Of a DNA stretch of 64,000 bases, positions 12,221 to 21,297 are shown piece after piece. Location: the NCBI GenBank assembly GCA_037176845.1, contig JAYKXP010000039.1, positions 186,001-250,000 on the forward strand, written 5' to 3'. This DNA comes from Paramarasmius palmivorus. Its lineage: Eukaryota; Basidiomycota; Agaricomycetes; Agaricales; Marasmiaceae. Positions within the stretch are counted from its first letter, which is position 1, and every line of letters starts with the position of its first letter. A model generated the notes under the pieces. That model made no database searches, had not been told where the DNA came from, and was given only the letters and a program-made list of their open reading frames with translations. The position numbers and the translations under genes were made by a program.

Positions 12221-13433
12221 TTACCATGCGTGATATCCACCGGTGAGGACAATGCTATGATCGAATTTAGTCAAGGATGACCTTGATGGGACCTAAAAAT
12301 AGTACTCACTCGCTTCCAGTACAGAAACTCGACGCATCACTTGCAAGCCATACCGCCACTCCTCTCAATTCATCTGATCTCGCAATACGTCCCTAGAAAG
12401 CATTTAGATAAATATGAAGCAATCACGACCAGTTGCACTAACCATTGGGTTGAGGTCCGACCATATCTGTAGAAGATGCGGTTGACTGTCGAGGTACGCG
12501 GCAGTCATCCTGAATACCGTCGAGTCAGAATCGGCGAGTAAGAGTACTGAGGTAGACGGCGTACTTGGATAGCACATGTCCCGGGGATATTGTATTGACC
12601 CTGATATTCTCCTTCCCTAGCTCACATGCCATACTTCGCGCCATTTGCAAGACCGCCGACTTGCTGGAGTTGTATGAAACCCACGGATGTCCCTGTATCT
12701 CACGTAAGTGCGAAGATGTATGATACATACCAAAAGTTGACTGCACCTTGTTGGTTATGGAGCCACTCATTGAGCCGATGAGGATGATACTTCCCGGGTT
12801 CTTGAACCTCCTCATCTGCCGTCCGGCCGCCTGGGCTGTGAAGAGAGCGCCCTTGACGTTCACGTCGTGAACCTGTTTGAATTGTTCTGCTGGATACTCC
12901 AAGCAATCCGTGTTCGACTTCAAAATACCAGCAGCGGCAATGCAAACGTCCATTCTACCTTCCTTATCCCCAATCTCCTCCCCTTTCTTCCAGATTGCCT
13001 CCTGATCCGTCACATCTATACTCGCATACTCCAGCCTCGATCCGTTTTCCAACTTGTCTACAAACCCCTTCACAGTCTGCCAATCCTCGGATGGCTCCTT
13101 TGGCAAGTCAAAGCAGTATATGGCACGAGCGCCTGCTTCGCAGAGGGCTAAAGCCATTTCCAAGCCTAGACCTCTGTTTCCGCCGGATACAATACCAACC
13201 CGATCGGTGAGGGCGAATTCATCGAAGATCTTTGGACGAGGTTTCGAGGATGAGGAAGGGTTTAGCTTTAGGTCGTAGGCGGCTGCTACGCCTATGGGCG
13301 CCAATGGAGATACCGACTGTTCCTTAGGAGCGCGTAAGATGAGTTGGGTGGAGAATGCCCTGGGTAACGGTTTCAGCGATTCGAGGGCACTTCTTCTGAA
13401 GAGATTTCTTCGTGCAACGTTGATGAGAGACAT
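12221..13433 (-). CDS. Short-chain dehydrogenase/reductase, copy 1, mitochondrial-type leader
   Basis: Classical SDR, an NAD(P)(H)-dependent oxidoreductase. The N-terminus MSLINVARRNLFRRSALESL with a following RAFSTQ looks like a mitochondrial presequence (many Arg, Ser and Leu, no acids). Then come the Rossmann nucleotide-binding GGNRGLGLEMAL, the AAAG strand motif, the catalytic Ser in IGSMSGS and the YNSSK active site (Tyr, Lys). Splicing at the 3' side adds MTAAYLDSQPHLLQIWSDLN, then SDELRGVAVWLASDAS, then a last exon encoding DIVLTGGYHAW and stop at 12221. Closest in my knowledge to sorbose/xylulose-reductase-like SDRs; the substrate is not deducible. It is one of three tandem paralogues in this window. 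A TATA-like box lies about 40 bp upstream. Confidence 0.88.
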
Positions 13434-13472
13434 GTCGGAGGAATGGGCGGCGACCTCGTACAGACGGGTTGG

Positions 13473-13480
13473 TTAAATAG
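13473..13480 (-). promoter_or_regulatory. TATA-like box of SDR copy 1
   Basis: CTATTTAA on the minus strand about 40 bp before the ATG at 13433. The same motif stands at a near-identical distance before SDR copy 2, and a TATA variant before copy 3. Confidence 0.5.
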
Positions 13481-13961
13481 CCTTGATCATTGAGAACTTG
13501 CACCCTCAGCTGACTTCTCTTGAACGGGCTTGGGAATAAGAAGGCTAACTCGTGGGTTTAGGACAGTCCTAAATGCTAAAATAGTCCACAGAGCGGATTT
13601 TGGTGTCTCCGACTCGGACGATTATGCACTATGGCCATATACCATTGTATGCCAATGCCCATGACGAAGTGCTCGCATTTCATTCGTGTTATCTAATTGA
13701 ACAATCTGAGTTTCGAAGGAATACTTAATGCTAGTGGTTACGCACCTTGAAACCGGGACAGTTTATCGCTGCCAAAAGAGCCTGAGTGAAGGCCCGCTTA
13801 GTTTCGACTCTGGCTTGGAGATGTGAGAAGAGAGGACCAGAAGTGAGAAGCAGTGCTCTGGGATAGAGCGGAAAGGAGAATATCCGCCTAGGCCTTATGT
13901 AAATATTTCCCACCCTGAAGTTGTGACCATACTTTTTACCTAATTCCTTGTCGCCGACACA

Positions 13962-14222
13962 TACTGTTCCGAACTGTATGGTAGCGACGGTAACGCGTAA
14001 CGGGCCTCGTTTTCGTCGCCTATTTAGGACCTTGTAACGCGTAACGCTGGGCCTGTCGCAAGCTGATAGACTTTAGGTTGCGGTTCTTCACCATATTGAA
14101 GCTTCGGGGGTGGCAATTTGCTGCCTAGGATTGCGACGGTAACGTGTAACGCTAGTCCCGTCGCCCATGGTCCTGATGTAACGCTTCGACCCCCCGTCGC
14201 TACCATACAGTTCGGAACAGTA
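13962..14222. mobile_element. MITE-like element with 27-bp terminal inverted repeats
   Basis: A 261-bp unit (TA target dinucleotides included) bounded by perfect inverted repeats beginning CTGTTCCGAACTGTATGGTA and reaching ...GCGACGG on each side, flanked by TA. This resembles a Tc1/mariner-type non-autonomous element. The interior holds degenerate short repeats of GTAACGCGTAACG (near 13989, 14035, 14130 and 14176). No coding capacity. It lies between SDR copy 1 and Ser/Thr-rich copy D. Confidence 0.75.
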
Positions 14223-14481
14223 CTCTGGAGCTCAAACTCAAAGGACACCAAGATTCCCGCTATTGCAATTCAACGTTAGACGCCAGAAGTGCCACTGGCT
14301 ACAATGGCCCATGGGTTCTGCCTTCCCGTTTTGATGGGCATTTACTAGTAGATATTCCCGCGTTACAGTGCTTCGACAGTGCCAGTCGGGATCTCACCGG
14401 GTCGATTTCGCCGTCTTCAACTAGTTTTATTCGAGTGCATATGCCCAGACATGGCGAACCCACCTATTATTTCCTACTATC

Positions 14482-15456
14482 ATGTCAGAGGCTTCCTCAG
14501 CTGGGGGAAACACATTCAATACGTCGCGGTGAGATCGTTGACTTCCTTCCCGTTATGCTACGCTAACCTCGGAGACTGCTAGTAAGCAGTAACCTCTCAG
14601 ATCTCAACCTTTCTAGAAGGAACTCTGACAATGCTATTAGTCAGTTCAATCTGTAGTTCGACTACCAGCAGCCCAAACAGTCATGACTCATGGGTGCCGA
14701 CTCGGGGCGTCGTGCGCACGTTCGGCATCTTTGACCCGACATTGACAGTTACTGGTGTGTCTATCCTATATCTAAGTACCCGGCTTATGCATCCTTGGTA
14801 CTGACATTAGATATCTTAGGAAAGGAAGTGTGAGCAAACTCGACTCATTAGTCTCTGACATCGTACCAAACTCAAGACAATTTCAGCACAATGACATCTA
14901 CTACTACTGTACTCAACCCTCCACCCAGTGCCAACCAGCTTACCACTACGTCGTCTGTTTTCTCGATTATCGACCCTCCGACTTCCATAGGTGAGGTGAA
15001 ACATTTCTCGTAAAACTATGCTGACCTTCTGTACAGATACCGAGTAAGCTCCCTCACGCTATTCCTTCTTAAGTTCTACATTCTTAAGGTTACCATACAT
15101 ACAGTTCCGATAACAAGGCTACTGCCACAACCACCGGCATTCCACCCGTCTCAAAGGCGGCGAATGCGACGTCCGTTAGCTTGTCGATGCAGGTTCAAAG
15201 TGAAACTAATAGACCATTGTCCTCCATACCAGCTACCATGTTGAAAGCCAATAATTTTACGGCTCCAGCTATGTCGAGGACACCACCAGAACCAACACCA
15301 GAGGCAACTACGCCGACCACGGCTTCGACAAGTTCCGGCCCTGCGCAGAATTCATCGAACGGCGCCCCACGTAATCCGAGACGACGGTGGTTGAACATTA
15401 TGACGGTCAGTGTCATTGTGGCCGGAGCGTTTGTTCGGCTGGAATCATGTATGTAG
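14482..15456 (+). CDS. Ser/Thr-rich protein with C-terminal membrane tail, copy D
   Basis: Paralogue of copy C with the same exon plan. It starts MSEASSAGGNTFNTSR at 14482. Middle exons carry the motifs VVRTFGIFDPTLTVTG and SSVFSIIDPPTSIG, then a 7-nt microexon ATACCGA at 15037-15043 between GT and AG sites. The last exon begins SDNKATATTTGIPP, is rich in Ser, Thr, Pro and Ala, and ends with NPRRRWLNIMTVSVIVAGAF, a basic-Trp junction and a single hydrophobic helix. The second exon joint (about 14525-14640) is unresolved. No signal peptide is seen, so a tail-anchored topology is inferred. Function unknown. RPC11 follows 300 bp downstream on the same strand. Confidence 0.5.
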
Positions 15457-15755
15457 GATTCAGATAATAAACGAAACTGGGGACTTTAATTATAAATTCA
15501 TGGTCAAGCGTATTGTTCAAGCAATGATACATAATTAGTGTCTATATATATTCCCAATATCTACATTCACCAGCTTTTGGGCTGGCAGAAAGAGCATTCA
15601 AAGCCTTTGAGTAAGTCTGCGGAGTGACTCAGGCTAAGGCTTGCATTGTCAGCAAGGGCGGCAATTGCAAATTGGGCGCTCTGGTGTACATCTGGGCATG
15701 CGGATTTTTCTGTTTATCCTTTAGATCTGTTCCCCGAACTTGTGTTTTGCACAAC

Positions 15756-16298
15756 ATGCTTTTCTGTCCTACCTGCGCCAATCTTCTTGTAATATCTTCG
15801 GAAACTGGCTTCAACAAGTGGGCATGCAATACCTGTCCCTACGAGTTTCCTATCACAAAACAGGCTCGATTTGTGTTCGACAATGGCGGCACTCTTGTGT
15901 CTAATTTGCCTGTCGGTATCTAGATGACCTCAAGAACCAAGCTCAAGAGGAAAGAGGTGGATGATGTTCTAGGAGGAGAAGAGATGTGGAAGCATGCAGA
16001 TTCAACTGCCAGTACGCAGATTATTCTTTTTCCCTGATACCTTTCACTCATTTCCGTTACCAGCATCATGTCCGAAATGCAATAATGGTCAAGCATACTT
16101 CTACCAGCTTCAGATTAGGTCTGCTGACGAACCAATGACTACTTGTGCGTTATTTCTTGTTTCAATTACAATTTGTGCTCATGATTTTGGATGGTGAACA
16201 GTCTATCGGTTCGTTGCGAACTCATGTCTTCTCAAATCTTTCACAAACCCCCCATTTGTAGATGCACCGCCTGCGCACATCAATGGAGAGAAAACTAG
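15756..16298 (+). CDS. RNA polymerase III subunit RPC11 (C11 / POLR3K)
   Basis: Small zinc-ribbon Pol III subunit needed for RNA cleavage, termination and reinitiation. Five exons (15756-15863, 15924-16011, 16064-16144, 16202-16208, 16262-16298) give 106 residues, the normal family length. The N-terminal ribbon has CPTC and CNTC pairs (MLFCPTCANLL, WACNTCPYEF), then KRKEVDDVLGG. The C-terminal TFIIS-like ribbon has SCPKC, the catalytic hairpin QIRSADEPMTT with Asp-Glu, and YRCTACAHQWREN. Two oddities: the first intron must use GC as donor (CAG then GCTCGA) to join ITKQ to MTSRTKLKRKE, and exon 4 is only 7 nt. It sits inside the Ser/Thr-gene and SDR duplication block, 117 bp from the facing SDR copy 2. 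Confidence 0.93.
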
Positions 16299-16415
16299 GC
16301 TCGAAATCCGACTGCCTCAGTTCTGCAAGTGTAACGTTCAGCACGAAAATCCTAGCATTTACAACCGATGTTCCCATGAAAAAATACAAGCCATTTGTGT
16401 TTCTACATGCTCAAT

Positions 16416-17624
16416 CTACCATGCATGATGACCGCCGCTGACCAGAATGCTACAATTGATTTCAGCAAAGAAAGCGGCCTACACTGATGTGATGTACTCA
16501 CTCGCTTCCCGTACAGAAAGTTGATGCATCACTTGCAAGCCAAACAACCACTCCTCTCAGTTCATCTGATCTTCCAATACGACCCTGGAAATCGCAGATG
16601 AGTATCAAGGACTTTTTATCACGAAATAGCCTGCTGACCATCGGATTGAGGTCTGACCACGTCTGTAGAAGGTGCGGTTGCGTGTCGAGATATGCAGCAG
16701 TCATCCTGGAGCATCACGGCGTCAATATTGGAGAGAACGCTCGGACTGGGTGCGTACTTTGTATATATGTGTCCGGGCGATAGTGTATTGATGCGAATAT
16801 CCTCCTTCCCTAGCTCACACGCCATACTTCGCGCCATTTGCAAGACCGCCGACTTGCTGGAGTTGTATGAAACCCACGGATGTCCCTATATCCCATGTCA
16901 GTTGTAAATAACACGCGGTTGTCGCCCTTCGACCTACCCTATTCGTTATCGTTCCGCTCATTGACGCAATGAGAATGATACTTCCCGGATTCTTGAACCT
17001 CCTCATCTGTCGTCCAGCAGCCTGAGCCGTGAACAGAACTCCATTAACATTCACATCGTGAACATGTTTGAACTGTTTCGCGGGATACTCCAAACAGTCC
17101 GTGTTCGACTTCAGAACACCAGCAGCAGCGATGCAGACGTCCATTCTGCCTTCCTTATCCCCAATCTCCTCGCCTTTCTTCCAGACTGCCTCCTGATCTG
17201 TCACGTCAACGCTCACGTATTCCAGCCTCGATCCATTTTCCAGTTTGTCTACAAACTCCTTCACGGTCTGCCAATCCTCGGACGGCTCCTTTGGCAAGTC
17301 AAAGCAGTATATGGCACGAGCGCCTGCTTCGCAAAGGGCCAAAGCCATTTCCAAGCCTAGACCTCTATTTCCGCCGGATACGATACCAACGCGGTCGGTG
17401 AGAGCGAATTCATCGAAGATCTTTGGACGAGGTTTCGAGGATGAGGACGGGTTTAGCTTTAGGTCGTAAGCGGCTGCTACGCCTATAGGCGCCAGTGGAG
17501 ATATTGATTGTTCTTTGGGAGCGCGTAGGATGAGTTGAGTAGAGAACGCCCTGGGTAACGGTTTCAGCGATTCGAGGGCACTTCTTCTGAGGATGCCTCT
17601 ACGTGCAGCGCTGATGAGAGACAT
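16416..17624 (-). CDS. Short-chain dehydrogenase/reductase, copy 2, mitochondrial-type leader
   Basis: Near-twin of SDR copy 1. It has the same leader type (MSLISAARRGILRRSALESL), GGNRGLGLEMAL for the nucleotide, AAAG, a Ser in IASMSGT and the YNSSK catalytic motif. After the intron following TITNR the frame continues GHPWVSYNSSKSAVLQMARS, then MTAAYLDTQPHLLQTWSDLN, then SDELRGVVVWLASDAS, and ends DILVSGGHHAW at 16416. The longer upstream frame (MFPQSPN) is possible but the MSLIS start aligns with copy 1. Divergence from copy 1 is mostly outside the catalytic core, so both look active. It faces RPC11 tail to tail. Confidence 0.88.
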
Positions 17625-17661
17625 GTTGGGAGACTGCGGGAACAATGCATAAGTGGGCCGT

Positions 17662-17669
17662 TTAAATAG
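17662..17669 (-). promoter_or_regulatory. TATA-like box of SDR copy 2
   Basis: CTATTTAA on the minus strand about 38 bp before the ATG at 17624, equivalent to the box before copy 1. Confidence 0.5.
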
Positions 17670-17986
17670 CCCTAGTTGTTCTTAGACAGGTCATAGGTTT
17701 CACGCTTACGCCCTCAGCTGACCTCTGTTGAACGGCCTTGGGAATCAAAGAAGGTCCACCCGCGGGTTGAGAGACGTAATGAAGGCAGCCCTGGATGATA
17801 AGACAGAAGTCACAAAAACAGAAATTCGGCGCGGGAGAGATGGAGAAGAGTATGATGTGATTGTTCTAAATAGCCCCTGTGTTAAAATGCTACCCTACAT
17901 GGTCCATGAATGAAGAAACTAGGTGATGTACAGCAGTGTGAGGGTATAAGCCATTGAACCCAAAATGAAGTAGTAATGTCCAAAAT

Positions 17987-19228
17987 CTACCAAGCATGTT
18001 GTCCGCCATTGACGAGGATACTAGCAGAAAGGTCAGTCCAAAGTCAGGTGTGGATACGACTCGGAGTACGGTGACTTACTCGCTACCAGTGCAGTAACTT
18101 GATGCGTCGCTCGCTAACCAGGCGATTACACCCCTCATTTCATCGGGTCTCGCAAGGCGTTGCAATGGGTTGAGCCCGCTCCACCGATCCAATAAAGTAG
18201 GATCCGTGTCGAGGAACTTGGCTGTCAGTCTGTCAAAAAAGATAAGCATACTGATCCATTTACGAAAGTAACGAATGCTCACTTGGTGTAGATGTGCCCA
18301 GGTGAAAGAGAATTGACACGAATGCCATCCCTTCCGAGTTCACAAGCGAGACTGCGAGCCATCTGGATAACTGCAGATTTGCTAGAGTTGTAAGATATCC
18401 AAGCATCATCCTGTTCTGGGTGAGTACGTTGTCGTCAAGTCATGAGGTAGCTTACACGGTTGGTGATGCTTCCACTCATAGATGCTATTAAGATGATGCT
18501 TCCTTTGTTGCCAAATCGCTTCATCTGACGGCCAGCGGCTTGAGCGGTGAACATGCATCCATTCACGTTGATGTCGATGACCTGGGCCATTCAGTTAGCA
18601 AAGGTAGAGATATCGATCATACCAGAGTACTCACCTGTCTGAATAAATCGTCGGGATACTCCAAGCAGTCTGTATCGCCTTTCAGGACACCAGCAGCAGC
18701 AACACAGACATCCATTCTTCCCTCCTTGTTCCCAATCTCCTCCGCCCGCTTCCACATCGCCTTCTGATCAGTAACATCAACACTGATGTACTCTAGCCTG
18801 GACCCATTCTGCAGTCTCTCCACGAACTTCTTGCACGCCTGCCAGTCTTCTGACGGGGTCTCGGCGATGTCAAGACAGTAAATTGCCCGTGCACCTGCTT
18901 CGCACAAAGCAAGAGCCATTTCCAGCCCTATACCCCTGTTGCCGCCAGAAACCATGCCGACACGATCATCGAGACGAAATTCGTCGAAGATTTTGGCTTT
19001 CACAGGTGACGAAGGGTCTTCCCATGCACGATTGGCTGCAGAAACACCTAGCGGTGCCATAGGGGAGACTGATTGACCTGCAGCGCTACGTGACACAACG
19101 GTCGTAGAAAACGAGGAAGGAGAGCATGCCAGGCGAAGACGAGGAATGTGCGTCCGGGGGCGGCCTGTCCCAGCGAGAAGAGTTTGGGAAATGCGCTGCA
19201 GAGAAACTCGAGCTCGGGGAAGAGGCAT
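17987..19228 (-). CDS. Short-chain dehydrogenase/reductase, copy 3, mitochondrial-type leader
   Basis: Third and most diverged SDR paralogue. The start MPLPRARVSLQRISQTLLAG is basic and hydroxyl-rich, again like a mitochondrial presequence. The core has GGNRGIGLEMAL, AAAG, IASMSGS and YNSSK, and the 3' exons read TAKFLDTDPTLLDRW, PDEMRGVIAWLASDAS and DILVNGGQHAW before the stop at 17987. It has one extra intron after LEYPDDLFRQ compared with copies 1 and 2, so it split off before those two duplicated, or copies 1 and 2 lost that intron. The substrate is unknown. Confidence 0.88.
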
Positions 19229-21297
19229 GATAGGAAAGCTGGGTCCATAGTGGATATGCACCAGCCAATTTATAGCATTCCGAGGCTGTTACACAACGTG
19301 GTGAAAATGTAACAGCTGGGAGTTACGTTGGAACGAAATGCAGGCTCGCAGTGGAGGTCCGAAGTGGGCCAGCCAATCGTTACACGTCAAGTGTAGGATC
19401 TTTGGCGGATTGATGACGGTAAAAGGTGATAATGCGTGATTTCATAGTTCCGTGGAGGTCTTGCTCGGGCCTTCACATACCCTCGCCGCTCGCGACGAGC
19501 CAGTTAACAAATTGTTCGGAAATTCGTCCCGTATGGCCTATTATGGCCCCCGTTCGCAGCAGGTTGGGATCCATGGAGAAAAATTGGCCCCCAACTGATA
19601 TGATTACGGAGCGTCTCCTCCCGCTCCAAAACGTGGTGCATTCAAGATGTGGTGCATGCCCCAACCGCGTATATACCAGTGGACCACAAATGATGTGTAT
19701 AGAACTTGGCTTTTAGCTGATAAAGATAAAGATAAATTCATTTCGGGCGGTACAAAGTGAATACTCACTGGAAACTAGTGCGAGCCGAGTGGTGACCCCA
19801 AGTATTTTGGTTGCAATCCGGATCTCTTATCTCTGTCAATGAAACGGTAGACGTCTCCGTGTTTGAGGGTTCCGTAGGTCCCGTCAGAATCAGGGGAGTT
19901 TCTGGGATTTTGTAGTCAGGGAGCGAGAAGGAGCGAGTGCTTACGGGAAGCGCAAACCCGGTTCGGGGATTGCCGACAACGCTTGGAATCTTGATCATCG
20001 CGGCAATCGAGCTCGACCATTTCTGTTGTGTCCTCCCCTTGATCACCAATCGACTCTAGACAGCGCTCTAGGCATCTAGCATATGTTCCTCCAATACCGA
20101 GGAGAAACTAGGGAGGTTCCTGATCTTGTACCGCAAACCAGTATAACTTGGCTTGGACTTGGATATAAAAGGTGTCGATGTCTCCAATCGAAGCCTGCAA
20201 GTTCATTCTTGAGCTCCCGGCCTTCTTCGAATCCATCACAAGCTAACACTTTACCTCGTAATGTCTTCTTTGATCTCTCCGAAATTTGTGTAAGTCGTAT
20301 TTTGCTACCCAAGTGTTTTTACATGCTCATGTATGTTTGAATCTCTACAGCTGGCGTATGTTTTCCGTTTCTACAATCTCCAAACCTTCCGAGTCTAACC
20401 CACTTTCGGCAGTCTCTGTTGCCTTCCTAGATATGTGGTCAGTTCAGGCAATGAAGATAGTCGGCGCGTGTTACTCATGGATCCCTTAAAGCCTATCAGC
20501 GACTGCAGCGATTTTGCTACCATCCGTTTCTCCGCAATGCTTGCATCGCAATCGCACGGTCATCTATGCCTTTGCGCTCTTCGCAATGTGCAATCTCGCC
20601 ACTGTATGCTTCGGACTCCAAACGGCGGAGCATCAGTCCGAATCAATGGCCTGGACCTTTTCTCTTGTCCTTGGTCACCTCTCTGCCGGCCTCTGTAACC
20701 TCATCACCAGTGGTACGGATGGTTAATGTGCGCCGCCACATGTACAAGAAGGCCTATTGGACCCCATATTCAACATACGCGGGCAGAACAGATTCCAGAA
20801 AGATTCCAGGTCACGTCCACTTTGCGCCGGATATCCTAGTAACGGAATTTCGACCTCAAGGTCTACCAGCAGTTTGCATGCCTGCCGGAGGTGTATTGGC
20901 GTCTCGAGTATGAGGTTTTCGTGGTAGCGTTCCTCTTAGGCCCTATAATACACTTGAACTCATTTTGTATCCATACTGCATACTTATTTTTTAGCTTATA
21001 CCTGTATCTATACTCACATCGTTTTTCCAATTAGACCCCCGTTTATGAAGCCAAGATGTACCACCATGGCCAAGCCTCCTCATGACCGTGTCTTCCCGAG
21101 ATACTGCTGGATATGGGCATGCACACCGAAATGTTACCAGATTAAGAAACTTTCCGAGTAAATTTCGGAAATAAGCCGTGGAAAACTTTGACGTGTCTGC
21201 CACGACGGCAAAGTACTCGAACTTTGAAGAACTTATACCTTCTCCATCGAACACGTAGATGCCAACTTATACTCCCTAAACCTCTCACTAATTCACC
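19229..21297. other. Long spacer with possible decayed gene
   Basis: No intact gene is supported. A plus-strand start MSSLISPKFV at 20262 and a membrane-like frame at about 20556-20726 (hydrophobic runs VIYAFALFAMCNLATVCFG and WTFSLVLGHLSAGLCNLI) hint at a broken multi-pass membrane protein, but the frames do not join by plausible introns. Nothing recognisable is seen at 19400-20050. Confidence 0.35.
19268..19275 (-). promoter_or_regulatory. TATA box of SDR copy 3
   Basis: CTATAAAT on the minus strand about 40 bp before the ATG at 19228. Confidence 0.55.
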
